Position numbers and translations under genes: made by a program. Below, one piece after another: positions 12,300 through 30,104 of a DNA stretch of 37,519 bases; the first letter of the stretch is position 1, and each line of letters starts with the position of its first letter. Source of the stretch: Mnemiopsis leidyi (taxonomy: Eukaryota > Ctenophora > Tentaculata > Lobata > Bolinopsidae); assembly GCA_000226015.1 (NCBI GenBank), contig JH153260.1:72227-109745 (forward strand), in the 5' to 3' direction. The notes below the pieces were generated by a model. That model saw only the letters and a program-made list of their open reading frames with translations. It ran no database searches and had not been told where the DNA came from.

Positions 12300-12575
12300 A
12301 AGCTTTTCACACTTTTCTGATATAAAGCATCAAAGCGGATATAGAAGTAATCATAGCTGTGAAACTGCTACCCTAACAATTTACAATGATCTACTTTGTA
12401 TAAGTGATGTAAAAAGCAAAGTTATTCTTCTTCTTCTGGCTTTAAGTGCTGGATTTGATACAGTAAACCATGAAATATTGCTATCGAAACTAAGGAAACA
12501 ATTTGGCATATCAGGTATTGCCTTTGAATGATTCAAATTATACCTTGATGGCAGATCTTTTGTTGTCAGTTGTTA
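12300..12575 (+). mobile_element. Dead non-LTR (LINE) reverse-transcriptase fragment
   Basis: Translation gives HQSGYRSNHSCETA, followed by LLLLALSAGFDTVNHEILLS and KLRKQFGISGIAFE. These are the fingers and motif A region of jockey/CR1/L2-type LINE reverse transcriptases (usual form: HQSGFRPGHSCETAL ... LLDLSAAFDTVDH). The usual catalytic aspartate of motif A (LDLSAAFD) is alanine here. The expected Trp after FE is a TGA codon, then FKLYLDGRSF continues in frame. No endonuclease and no further RT motifs follow, so this is an old 5'- and 3'-truncated scrap of about 90 residues. Confidence 0.88.
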
Positions 12576-12712
12576 CAGTTGTTAGAAATAGGTCAACTGG
12601 TCAAAACTCTAAGTAAAGTTAAATAACTATTACATTGAAGAAACTCGAAGCAATTTAAGTCTCGTGATCAGAGCTTGAGCTATAAGGCCATAGGTACGGA
12701 ATACGAAAAAGA

Positions 12713-13240
12713 TTGTCTGACTTTGTCCGACCCTCATTCGAATAAATCATTAACATGACGGGAGGGTGCGCGCTACTGTACAAGGATAGTAGCGAGCCGC
12801 GCGCAAGTCGGGTAACACGGCCAGATATAATTTGCATAAAAAAGCGTACGCGTAATCGACCATTACTGCGGCAGAAGCAAAAAGGTTAACGACCTACAAT
12901 GCAAAAGATATTAGAGCGGCGATAACCTACTCTCACAGCTCTTAGCTAAACGGTAAATGGATATAATTTCGTCATTGACGAGATGATATCCGTCTAAGGT
13001 TCTAACGAAACGGAGAGCAGAAAACTGCGAGCCGCGCGTGGGTCGGGTAACATGAACACCTCGACAAATCTCGTCAACAAGGCTTAGTAAGATCTCGACG
13101 AGATTATATCCGTCTACCGTTGAGCTGCGAGTGGAGATTCGGGTATCTGGTATCATTGTATAGCAGCGCGCACCCTCTCGTCATTTTATTCTCCTCTCAC
13201 CTCTATTCGCTTCGAATGAGGGTCGGACAAAGTCAGACAA
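12713..13240. mobile_element. Foldback element with 30-bp perfect terminal repeats
   Basis: Perfect 30-bp inverted repeats lie at 12713-12742 and 13211-13240 (core TTTGTCCGACCCTCATTCG). Imperfect pairing continues inward to about 12787 and 13149 (GAGGGTGCGCGCT). Inside are two to three diverged direct copies of a module with GACGAGAT, ATATCCGTCTA, CTGCGAGC and TCGGGTAACA (about 12790-12820, 12973-13060, 13090-13145). No coding capacity. The family is not recognised. Confidence 0.8.
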
Positions 13241-13367
13241 CTGGTATCACCGCGACAAGTAAGATCGACCTGTACGAATTCAAAGGCATGCGGGCTTTAC
13301 TGTATACTTTAACCAACTACAAACTTGTACATCAGCGCGCAAAGTGCAAAAATCTGATTAACTCGGG

Positions 13368-13800
13368 CGTTACCGGGGGCTGTGCGGTTCTTTCTACGTT
13401 TCTTCCCTCCGATCGGGTAAAGCAACAAAGACCGAGGTTTCCAGCACCCCGGGCACCGTGTGACTTTCTTTATGGTCATTTTGCTAAAAAACAATCAACA
13501 TGATTCATGTACGTCCTGGGTTAGATATTTTCAATTTTGTGTCCTTTGTATTTATGTCTTTTTCATAGTGGCCACGAAACAGTTTTGATTTGATCTGATC
13601 GCACTTAGGAAAAACATTAACCAACTCACAACTCAATCTGTAATCTAAACCACTTGAAGCCAGTCCGCAGTCCCTATTTCGTTACTGAAAAATAAATGTT
13701 TGGTCACGTGACTGCGCATTGGCAAAAGATTTTCATCAGGGCACGGTTTCCTTTTGTTGCTCTCCGATCGGAGGGGAACGTAGAAAGAGCCTGTAACGGG
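13368..13800. mobile_element. Second foldback repeat next to the first
   Basis: Inverted arms at 13368-13440 and 13741-13800 share TTTCTACGTT, CCCTCCGATCGG and GCAACAAA with small indels, around roughly 300 bp of non-coding centre. It may be a separate non-autonomous element or an outer part of a composite with 12713-13240. Confidence 0.65.
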
Positions 13801-13860
13801 CACGGTTGACGGTAAATCAAGGACTACATTATTCATATTGACGTAGTTTGTATATCGCAC

Positions 13861-14591
13861 GAAAGTTAAATAAACATCGACATTGAAATCAAATTAAAAT
13901 TCTTGGATAACAGAAATACGAGGAGCCAGTCCACATATGCTCAAACCGTGGTTGACACCGACAGGTTCAAAATGAAAACTTTCATCTTTCTCGAAAATCG
14001 TTAATATACACCCTTAAGAACGGTTTTAAGAGGATCCTACGTAGTTGATAGAATTTAGTGCAAAAAGATTTTACTGAAGCCTTTTAAGATCTAAAACCAT
14101 TCGGTTACATCGAACAGGAATATCTATTCAAAATCTCTTACAATGACTAGTCCAGTCCGCAGTCAAAATAGCTAAAAATAGGTGTTTTAAGGAGAACATA
14201 ACATCAAATTCAGCGCTTAGTTAAAAAAATTTTATCCGAGGTAAGACAAATCGGGCACAATGAACTCTCCTCAGGAATAACATTCTCATAAGATAAACTA
14301 TTTCATATCGGTAAACACTATACCAACACAGCAATTTCTTTTACCATTAACCAATTCGTTAACCGCTTAAGCCAAAGCGTTAATTGTCCAGGACCATCGT
14401 TTCGGTAAAAATTTCGAAAAAATAAAATGATAAGTAAATGTGCACTTTTCGACTAACTGTAATCAGGTTCACATATAATCTGAAAGTTTAAAAACATTTC
14501 AGTCAGATTGTACCAGCATTTGAAAATAAGGAGACTAATTAGAACTTATCCATATGGTAGATAACTTGCTGGTACACACTTCGAGTTCAAA
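13861..14591. other. Intergenic, includes probable DHX15 3' UTR
   Basis: AT-rich, with no coding signal. The DHX15 3' UTR should begin at 14591 and run leftwards. I do not see a clear minus-strand AATAAA close to the stop. Confidence 0.5.
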
Positions 14592-21434
<6,843 letters not shown>

Positions 21435-21706
21435 CCGGCCTCCTAGAGTTCGGTTCAGTTTTTAGTTGATATAAATGTTGGGGCGATGAGATCACGATAG
21501 AACACAATTTTATTTTAAATTGTAGGACTGATACAGTTGACAATGGATTTTAAGTTTGATTTTCTTTTTTTCTTAAAGCTCGATGAAAACAACAGTAACA
21601 TTTAAAATTGTCAAAGTGTCAAAAATGTGAAAAATTAAAGTGTACCAACATCAAATACATACTGTATAACTACTGAATAACTTCAATTCAACGGCTCAAT
21701 TTCATC

Positions 21707-21712
21707 TTTATT
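21707..21712 (-). terminator. Candidate poly(A) signal of CTNNBL1
   Basis: AATAAA on the minus strand, about 105 nt after the CTNNBL1 stop and about 270 nt before the DHX15 start. It fits a short intergenic region. Confidence 0.6.
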
Positions 21713-21816
21713 TTCGATATCTGTCACATGTCAAAACTCAACTTTCGAATCACGTAATATTCTAACTCAACAAACGATCCTTGCAACCGATGACGTCACG
21801 TCATCCTACTGAACCC

Positions 21817-23463
21817 TCAAGTAAGCTGATTGATCATGTGATTAATGTTCATTTTCTCCTCATTAGCCTTGTTCTTATCATCTCCCAAACTCTCAGCATA
21901 TTCCTGCATGATTTCTCGGACAGGCTGCAAACTCTCGCCCTTCAAACTGAGCAACTGTTTGACTCTGTCCAACACACTAGATATACCCGCAGTTCCTATA
22001 CTCAGTACTATGTAGTTTAACCTCTGGAGTGTGAAGAGTCCTGCGTCTAACCTCTTCATGTAAAACTCGTTCTCCTTCTCCTCGTCAATGTCATCTAGTT
22101 GAGATTTCTCCTGGGCTATCTCCCTGTCCACAGCTTTAGCTCGACTCAGATAAAACAGGTGGAGCTCGATAAGTCTGTCTACTTTGAGATGATCCTCCTC
22201 AACGAACTTGTTCATGAGTCTCTGTAATTGCGAACCAGATAAGTTCCTCAGCAGGTGTGAGATAATGGATGTGACATGTTCCACCCATTCTTGTTCGCTA
22301 AATCCGCCTCGTTTAGCTTTCTTTCCGGGAGTTTTCATGAAGCAAGGGAAGAGGGATCTCAGTCCGTACACATCGATAAACTTAGCACAGCAGTTAATTC
22401 CTTCGTCACCTTGGAGAGCAAAGTTCAGAACTTTTAGGGCAGGAGGTCGGGACATTTTCTTCTCACGCAACATAAGAATCATCAACTCTACCCCTTCACC
22501 TTTGAGGAAGATGTCCCTGTTTTCTGCAGCCAGTAAGGACAGGCAAAGACTGTCAAACAAGTTGTGCATCATTTCTTGTTCTTCTGCGATTTGGGGGTTT
22601 CTTCTCTTGTACAGGGCCAGAGCTTGCAACATTGTGTCTATACCTTCTATGTTCCCTAATTGAGTCCTATTTGAGACGGAAGATTGTAGGAGGATAGCCA
22701 GGAGTTCTGAACAGTACAGTTTGTTCTGATCGAAAGATCGGATTTTCAGTCTGTTGAGAATCCAAGCAAGGAGCCCCTGTTTGAAGGCATGGTCCGCTAA
22801 CTCAGGATCTGCTTCAACCAGGTTTTCTGCAATTCCCAGAATGTTGTGTAACCCCTTCGCCTCGTCCTCGTTCTTCTCGTCCATAGCTTCCAGCACCTGG
22901 ACCAACACGGACATGATCTGATTCTTAACAAGAGCCTCAACCAGCACTAACGCCTCATCCAGAGCTTCATTAATGACGTCAGTGTCGGTTAGCTCGTGTA
23001 GAAGGTCCACAACTCCAAGCACTATATCAGAGTTAGAGTGGCTGAGGAGGGACACAATGAGCTTCACTCCGTTACTCTGCACTAAGACAGGGTACAGTTG
23101 AGGCTGGGTAGCTATCGTCAGACACTTCCCTACTTCAACATGCAACTCTATCTCACTCTCCATGAACTTTTCGGGCTGCTCCGCGTGCTTGATACGCAAT
23201 TCCTGGTTCTTGGCGTACTTCTTCTCCAGCTGCGTCACCATCCTCTTCACGGTCCCCTCGTCCATCTCCACTGCTTTGTCCTCGTCCAGTTCCATCACCA
23301 GGGCTAGCCGTTCTTCGTCTGTCATGTCTTCGTAGTTCTTCTTCTGGGGCGCCTCCAACGCTTTCCGTTTGAACATCCCCTCGAATTCTCCTTCTGCCTC
23401 AGCATCTGGACCACGTTTTAGGGTTCGTGCAGGTTGGAAATCTAAAAGTTCTTCTATATCCAT
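21817..23463 (-). CDS. CTNNBL1: Beta-catenin-like protein 1 (single exon)
   Basis: Nuclear ARM-repeat protein of the PRP19-CDC5L spliceosomal complex (family knowledge). It is one uninterrupted frame of 548 aa (human 563), with the start MDIEELLDFQPARTLKR matching the human N terminus. A basic stretch near residues 14-40 is the likely nuclear localisation signal. The ARM-like region covers about 90-480: NQELRIKHAEQPEKFMESE, then VVDLLHELTD, AIL/LAILLQSS, EEQEMMHNLFDSLC, FLKGEGVELM, MLREKK, ALKVL, then SLLRNL-type and RLDAGLFTLQRLNYI. No key block is missing. A CAG acceptor lies 13 nt before the ATG (23477-23478). It is the only intronless gene here although its neighbours have 2-13 exons, so intron loss by retroposition is plausible. 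The stop is followed by a poly(A) signal and, 383 bp on, by DHX15. Confidence 0.97.
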   Translation of the reverse strand: MDIEELLDFQPARTLKRGPDAEAEGEFEGMFKRKALEAPQKKNYEDMTDEERLALVMELDEDKAVEMDEGTVKRMVTQLEKKYAKNQELRIKHAEQPEKFMESEIELHVEVGKCLTIATQPQLYPVLVQSNGVKLIVSLLSHSNSDIVLGVVDLLHELTDTDVINEALDEALVLVEALVKNQIMSVLVQVLEAMDEKNEDEAKGLHNILGIAENLVEADPELADHAFKQGLLAWILNRLKIRSFDQNKLYCSELLAILLQSSVSNRTQLGNIEGIDTMLQALALYKRRNPQIAEEQEMMHNLFDSLCLSLLAAENRDIFLKGEGVELMILMLREKKMSRPPALKVLNFALQGDEGINCCAKFIDVYGLRSLFPCFMKTPGKKAKRGGFSEQEWVEHVTSIISHLLRNLSGSQLQRLMNKFVEEDHLKVDRLIELHLFYLSRAKAVDREIAQEKSQLDDIDEEKENEFYMKRLDAGLFTLQRLNYIVLSIGTAGISSVLDRVKQLLSLKGESLQPVREIMQEYAESLGDDKNKANEEKMNINHMINQLT

Positions 23464-23527
23464 TTTATGGATCTACCTGATGGCGTGCTATATGTTAATT
23501 ACTTGAACCATTGAGTTTTAAAGCTGT

Positions 23528-23533
23528 TTTATT
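23528..23533 (-). terminator. Candidate poly(A) signal of UTP18
   Basis: AATAAA on the minus strand, roughly 400 nt after the UTP18 stop and only about 50 nt before the acceptor preceding the CTNNBL1 ATG. This tight spacing is like that between genes in trans-spliced operons, but it is one motif only. Confidence 0.45.
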
Positions 23534-23928
23534 ATCCAGATTTGAGTTCAATTGGACTGAGACAATATCGCCAATTCATTGACAAGCAGATAATTTAACA
23601 GGTTTTGATTATAAACAAGTTTAATGAATATCATGAATTTTTAGCGTACTTGAAATTTTTGGTTGCAGGATTGTAGTTGCCGTGCTGATACAGTTAGATA
23701 GAATTATCAATACTTATAATTTGTTTTGAATTGTGTTGAAAGGTGACAAACCGATTTACTTTAAATTGAAGTTTCCTTTTGTTTTTGACACCGAAATTTT
23801 GTTCAAGATTATAAACTGAATTTCAAAAAAAATTCACGCGAAAGTCATCTTATATCATCTAGGAAAACGTAAATAAAACCTAAACTTGAAATAAATTACC
23901 CCGATAAAAATTAAAAGAGAAATCGAGC

Positions 23929-26900
23929 TCAATAAGAAGGATAATGAGTGAGTCTGTACAGCAGTGCTTTTCCCTTGGTAGTTCCAATACCGAGATATCC
24001 TGAACTTGGAGAGAAGTTTACAGCTGAGACGTGAGCTAGAGGAGTGTTGGCAGTGGGCCAGTTTGGCATGCACTGTAGCGAGTGTAGGTTTATCAGACGT
24101 AGTGAGTGTTTCAGCTCCTGAAGTAATGGGCGTGTGTTAACTTAATCAGGAAGTAGAATTTTATAGGTTTTAATTGGTGCAGTTTCAGCTAATGGAACTT
24201 AGAAATTTAACGTAACTCAAGTATTTGTTAACTTGGCTATACCCATAATTCCTTGTTTAACGACAATGTTTTTGTTTTTGACTATCTAACTCTTTTGAAA
24301 GAATTAGTGAGGAGATCAAGAAAGCTAGAAAGGTATTTTGGGGAGGGACTGCAATTAGCTATGACATAAAAAAGTTACTTAAGGGGCAATTTCCTGACAA
24401 TTTAAACGATTTAGAATCAATACTGAAACTTTATTTTGTTGAAATCTCAAAAACATCTAATAAATAAAGCTTTACAGTAAGCACAGAGTGCAAACATGTA
24501 GTAATTAGTTATTTCTAATATATTAGAAATAGCTAATTTACGTTACTACAACAGGTCACAAAGACGAAAATAAAATAAACCGTAAATACATTTTTTAATA
24601 GTTTTTCGAAACTGACGCAACAGAAATTAAACTAAAATTATAATTTAGTTTCCACACTAAGTTTCATAAAACGAGATCGGGACTTTTGAAACTTGGAAAA
24701 AGTTACAGCCCGTTGTCCTATGGTATTGGCGACACTTGAAACACCTAATCTCACATGAAAATATTAAAACTAAACCATACAATGAAACAGCATCATGAAA
24801 TTGTAGCCGATATCTGCTAGCTGATTCACTACAAACAATAAATTATACCGAGCAAAAAATGAACAACAAGCTCGCTAAATCATATCATTTTCAGGAAATT
24901 ATAATTATCTAAATGTGGATTTAACTTGCTAGAACTATATCTAGAGCAAGAGTCTTGTCTACAACATTGTATTTATTAAATGTTAAGTGATAAAATTGCT
25001 ACTCCCAGTGTACTAAAACTGTACACAAACTGATACTACCCCAGAACAAACCTTGCTTGAAATAGCGAGCAGTTCCCCAGTCGAATTGAACTCTGTCCTG
25101 TCGATTTCGGTGGTCAAGTTCATGACAGCACGTAAAGGTTTGCAGCGGGACTTGAAGATGTCGTCCTTGTTGTAGATATTTACCACACCACTGTCGCTAC
25201 CTACAGCTATGTGGCGTGTGGAATGTCCTACTGAGGTCACGTGTAGTGCACCGTCGTCCTGAGAAACAGAGCATGCTCAACCAAAATAAAAATATAGTTT
25301 TTAACTACCAATATTGACGTTTTTGGTTTACTTTTGATTATACGATAGTTTTTATTTTTTTTAAATGTTGATTGTGATGGAAAAGGTGGAGGAGACTTTA
25401 AGGCGTTGGGAGCAATGTGCAAGTTTGAAATATTGTCACCGCGACATAATGACCTTTGCAATGCCATGTGAGTGTCTTTCAAAGAGTAAATGTTAAACCA
25501 TAGACCACCAAACGATTCATCTCAACTAAGTTTACACTATAGACCACCAAACTATTCACCTCAACTAAGTTTACACTATCAAGAACAAACCTGGAAGTCG
25601 CTGATTTCTCTCCACGTTCTCATGTCCCACAGAGAACAAAAACCGCCGTGACCAGCTGTCAGGATCACATTGTCTGTTAGAAATGAGCTGCAGTTTATTC
25701 GAGATCTATGTGTGATACATTTTATTAATTGTTTGTCTTTAGCGCTAAATACTGAAAATAGTCCCTCCTGGCCTTGGAATCCCAAGTATTCTGAATCTTT
25801 GGAAAGCACAAAGTTTTTGTAATGAACATCTGGGCGATTTCTTATTCCAGCCATTTTAGTCGCTGTACATTTGTGAAGATCGAACGAGTAAAAATGAGGC
25901 CGCTTTGATCCGAGTATGACTTCGTTACCGTCAGCAGTAAACTTTGCACAATCAATGGGAAAGTTTGTGAAATGATGTCGGTGAAGATGCTTGTTGTTTT
26001 CCCCGTCGACTTCAAACAAGTCTAACGATTTAGAGTACCCAGCCACGAAGCCTATGGAGGCTCCCGGATGAAACTCAAGAGATTTGACGACACATTTAGC
26101 TCCTTTCCTACTATTGAGGTTCTTGCAGCGGGTAACCGACAGTTTCTTGACGGGCAGAGATTTGGTAGGCTGGGTCATGTGACCGGTAGAAGCGAGGATT
26201 GAAGACTGGGAACTTTTGTCACGTGTAGTCCAGTTTGGGGTGCCATGGATCTTTTTGAACTGAAACGGATTGGGGATAAGTTTTATTGCGATAAGAAGCT
26301 TAATACGGACAAAAATTGAAATGGCAACAACAGCATTTATCTTACACCGACTGATTTCAAACAGATCTAAAATAATGTCGGAGCAGAACTGAAGGTAAAG
26401 TTAGGCTAACAAATGAAGGAGTAAAAGCCGCCCACCCCCACACTCCAAACCCCAAAATAAGCCATCTAAACCCCCCTATAAAAATCTTTTATCTGTTACC
26501 AACCTGACTTCTTAGTTTCTCCTCCAGCTGTTTACCGGAAATCTTGTTTGAATCTCCAGTTCTCAGTTTCTTGGCGATGTTCTTGTCTCCCAAACTTATT
26601 TCTCGGTCACATTCCTCTTCATCGCTCCACACTGGTCTCTTCTCTCCTCGGTCAATTACAAACAGAGCTTCTCCTGCAAACAGGAAGTTTTACATTCATA
26701 CCAACAAATTCGATATTAACACGACATAATCAGATTAAATATTATATAACAGGTTGATCAGTAGTTAACGAATAGCTGATACCGCTATCATGAAGAAATA
26801 CAATCTAACCAGATGGCTGAGAAGGAGCTTTATTGGCGAACTGCTGCTCGATATCGCCAAACAGCTCATTTTCGAGTTGTTCAGTTTCAGTCAGAAGTTC

Positions 26901-26984
26901 AGGAGCTGAGTGGGTTATTTCATACGACTCAGTAGGAATGTGAACTTTCTGTTTTACTCCATTTCTAGCTCCTCGTCGTAACAT
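23929..26984 (-). CDS. UTP18: U3 snoRNA-associated protein 18 (WD40)
   Basis: SSU-processome (UTP-B module) WD40 protein for 18S rRNA maturation in the nucleolus (family knowledge). Five exons: 26984-26810, 26673-26504, 26259-25591, 25258-25052 and 24117-23929. All are GT-AG, giving 469 aa (human 556). Residues 1-115 are charged and disordered, with the conserved LFGDIE and RPVWSDEEE segments, then KKIHGTPNWT (human: VPAWAE region). WD repeats run from about 155 to the end: VVKSLEFHPGASIGFVAGYS, DCAKFTADGNEVILGS, GFCSLWDMRTW, IAVGSDSGVVNIYNKDD, ELLAISSK and the terminal NFSPSSGYLGIGTTKGKALL. These match human UTP18 block by block. A CTAG acceptor lies 11 nt before the ATG. Intron 4 (24118-25051) holds a hairpin. 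Confidence 0.95.
24498..24549. repeat. Hairpin in UTP18 intron 4
   Basis: A 16-bp inner palindrome (TTAG-TATTTCTAATA and its complement, one mismatch) with outer GTAGTAA/TTACTAC arms. It may be a miniature inverted-repeat relic. Nothing else is recognised in the 934-bp intron. Confidence 0.75.
25500..25578. repeat. 39-bp tandem duplication in UTP18 intron 3
   Basis: TAGACCACCAAAC starts two units (25501 and 25540) that end in TCAACTAAGTTTACACTA. They sit immediately downstream of the exon 3 donor in transcript order. Confidence 0.9.
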
Positions 26985-26995
26985 AGCTACTATAT

Positions 26996-27658
26996 CTAGG
27001 TGTTTACAGGTTACTTCTTAATGAACGGTCGTATTGAACAGCATCGATTAAATCGCTCCAAAATTTCTTACGAAAACCCCTTACTTTTACTAGTATTCGA
27101 CTCGATATTTACCTAAGCGGTTAACTGCACTACGGACCAGATATAAAATTTACTATTATGGAGTTCCGATTGCCCATGAGGAGCAGTAGATTTTAATAAA
27201 CGGTGTTTGAACTGAAATAATGACACAAATTGTAAAAAATAAACTGCTGTTTTTAAAATTATCAACATATAATTGAAGTTCAATGCACAGATTGTACTGC
27301 ATACTTACGATAAATACTGCTAAGATCTTCGACAGTCGACACTATAACAAATATGAAATTTAGGCTCAGCAGAAAGCGGCCTAATATAAAATTGGCACAT
27401 AGAATCAATGTACTTTTCCATGAAATGCAAAAATGAAATAGCCGTGAACTGAAAAAGTCACATGTACAAGCAAATTGAACGTTAAAGACAATCAGCTGAA
27501 GCTGACACTGTAAAATGTATCCATTAAATTAACATTCGAATCAATTAACATCGCAGCTAGTTGCCACACTCTCTTAAAAGACAAAAATAAAAGATGGTGA
27601 GGTACATTTCAGTAAGTCATTCATTTCGTTATCTCGGCTAATGTCGGTGTATCTCAAG
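26996..27658. other. Intergenic between KH protein and UTP18
   Basis: About 660 bp, AT-rich, with no coding signal. It must contain the KH-protein 3' UTR. A minus-strand ATTAAA variant is at 27192-27197. No promoter elements are obvious. Confidence 0.5.
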
Positions 27659-30096
27659 TTAATATCTCTGACCTCCAGATCCCCGCCCACCCCCTCCTCT
27701 TCCTCTACCGTAGCTACCTGACCCACCTCTTCCTGATCCACCTCGGTTGTTGTTGAACCCAGTGCGACCACTTTGGTTACCACCGCGCACACCCTGGTAT
27801 CCACCGCGTCCACCCTGGTTGTATCCACCTTGGCTGTCTCCCTGGAAGCTTCCTCTCTGGTTGTTGCCCTGGGGAGGTCCACCCTGGGCAGCACCTTGAT
27901 ATCCACCTTGGTTAGCACCCTGGTAACCACCTCCTCCACCTCCCTGGTTGTTGTATCCTTGGTTATACCCACCTTGGTTACCACCTTGTGGCTGGTTGTA
28001 TCCACCCTGGTTTCCTTGGCCATATCCACCTTGACCGGCCGGATTGTACCCACCTTGGCTAGGATTGCTGTTGTAACCACCACCACCAGAGTTGCTACCA
28101 TACCCAGCACCTTGGTTCTGACTACTGTCGTTGCCGGGATACTGCTGAATGGGGATGTTGCTACTGCTGGTGTTGTTGTTGGGGTACTGCTGGATATTGC
28201 CCTGGAACTGTCCAGGCTGACCGAACTGTTGTGATGGGGGGTTGTTGCCGTATTGCTGTACAGGTGGTCCTTGGTTGAAGTTTCCACCGCCCATGTTACC
28301 TCCCATGTTGTTAGGTCCTCCCAGATTGGTAGGTGGGATGTTGCTGGTGGGTCCAGGACCCATGTTGGTGGGTCCAGGACCCATGTTGTTGGGTCCAGGA
28401 CCCATGTTGTTGTAACCACCTAGGTTGCTGTTAGGTGGACCTTGACTTCCCGATCTGATGCCAACCGGAGGTCCCTGACTTCCTGATCGTCCTCCGAAGT
28501 TTCCTCCTCCCATCTGGTTATTGTACTGAAAACGGAAAAATTGCTAAACTTTTTCGTCACGTTTTAGACATAGCCAAAACAGTTTCTAATGATCATCTTT
28601 CAACAAATCAAAATAAAATTAACGAGTAGGGGAAAAAGTATTGAACACAAAATCATTACGCAAATAATATTGGATCAACAAGTCAACATACGCCTTGTCC
28701 GGAGCTGTTGAAGTTTCCGCCCTGGTTGCCCTGGTAACCACCGCTCTGGTTGTATCCCTGGTTACCTCCCTGTGGTCCCCCTGCTGCCGCACCTCCCATG
28801 AAACTGTCGTAGTCCAGGTTCTTGTCTGTTCCACCGTTGTTCAGCTGTACTGACATCTCCAGGATCTAGAGGGATAGAAGGATTAGTTTTGTTCGTTCCG
28901 TATAGAGTCACCATACCAATATAACTGGTTTTCTTCGAATTTTAAACATCAGAATTTTTAAGCGGAGTTTCAAGTGGTACAAGGTTGAAAATCGAAGTAT
29001 TGACTAACATCTTGGATAGCTTTGATGGTGTTGTCGGAATCACCAGACACAGTAATGGTCCTCTCGTCAAGTCCAGGAATAGAATCGTCTCTTCCCATCA
29101 CTTTGATCCAGACACTGAACTCGCTCTTCAGTCTCTTTACATTCTCACCGCCCTTGCCGATACACTTTCCGGCAGCGTTAGCCCCCACTACGATCTTACA
29201 CTGCTTCTTGCGAGTCTCGTCTATGCTGGGACCTGGATAAAAAGTTGTCTAGGATAAAACTTGATGAAGTACAAGTAACATTTTTTTGTCCAGCACAGAA
29301 AAAGCAGACTAAGAAATTCATGGAATCTAAAAAACTTTAGTAGGTTAAGGACACCTCTTCTGGGGTTGTCATTAGCCAGCTTTTCTTGGACGGTTTTGAT
29401 AGCTTTGACGATGTCCTCTGGTGTACCCTCGATGTAGCAGGGTCTCTCGTTTGTGTTGGGGAAGTACTTATCGTTCTGTGAGATTAGGGAAGTTTAAAAA
29501 AAGAGCAATTCCAATTCAGCACATTTGCTCTTTCCCCAATACCTTGCTACCTTTATCGTCCGACAAAAACTAAATTTTATCACTACTCCCTAGATCCCAG
29601 TAAGCGGTAGATATTTAGATACCTGAGACAGCCTGATAAAACAGCTGCTTTCTTCCTTAAGTTTCTTCATCTCCTCGCCTCCTTTACCAATGATAGCACC
29701 AACAAGGGAGTTGGGGACGAGAATCTTCATTCCGATAGCACCGGGCTTCATTTGCTGAATAATTTATGTTTAAGAGGGAGAGGTTAATACATTTGCAGAG
29801 TTAGTTGGCACCCTGCCACCAATTCAAGTAATACACTTGACACGATATTTTAGAGTTACTGAAATAATAATAAAACTTCTGACAAGTCCGAAATGGAAAA
29901 TTTACCAGTCAAAAATACGTACTCAATTAATGTCAAAACTTTAAATATCTACCTTGAAGCCACGGTCTTCCCTGCCATCTCGGTCGCCTACTTCACTTCT
30001 CCAGGGTCGTTTGCGTTCCTCGCGTTCACCGCGTTCGCCACCACGGTCTCTGCTGTCAACGTCACTTCTGCGACCACGATCTCGAGAGTCGGACAT
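27659..30096 (-). CDS. NOVA-like protein: two KH domains plus Gly/Asn/Gln-rich RGG tail
   Basis: Probable nuclear RNA-binding protein and splicing regulator (inferred from the KH match). Six exons: 30096-29953, 29754-29623, 29475-29355, 29232-29009, 28865-28692 and 28525-27659, with phases consistent, giving 553 aa. Residues 1-48 are Arg/Asp/Glu-rich. KH1 (about 57-125) has MKILVPNSLVGAIIGKGGEE (GKGG 71-74) and YFPNTNERPCYIEGT, matching the FYPGTTERVCLIQGT hallmark of NOVA KH1. KH2 (about 143-210) has CIGKGGENVKRL (GKGG 158-161) and LDERTITVSGD (NOVA: LQERVVTVSGE). There is no third KH, unlike vertebrate NOVA. Instead about 320 residues are prion-like, with GGYNQ, GNQGGYNQ, three MGPGP-type repeats (about 305-330) and terminal RGG boxes. 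A polypyrimidine-CTTAG acceptor with a GACTAACC branch-like site ends 8 nt before the ATG. An hnRNP K/PCBP or FUBP relation is the alternative. Confidence 0.88.
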
Positions 30097-30104
30097 GTCT
30101 TGTG

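Noticed and set aside
13120-13503. 127-codon plus frame.
   Set aside because: It spans the end of one foldback element and the arm of the next; composition follows the repeats, not codons.
22208-22663. 151-codon plus-strand frame.
   Set aside because: Antisense shadow of CTNNBL1.
27574-28419. 281-codon minus-strand frame rich in Thr/Val (TTWVLDPTTW...).
   Set aside because: Frame-shifted shadow of the repetitive Gly/Asn/Gln tail of the KH protein, whose own frame fits the splice phases and continues from the KH exons.
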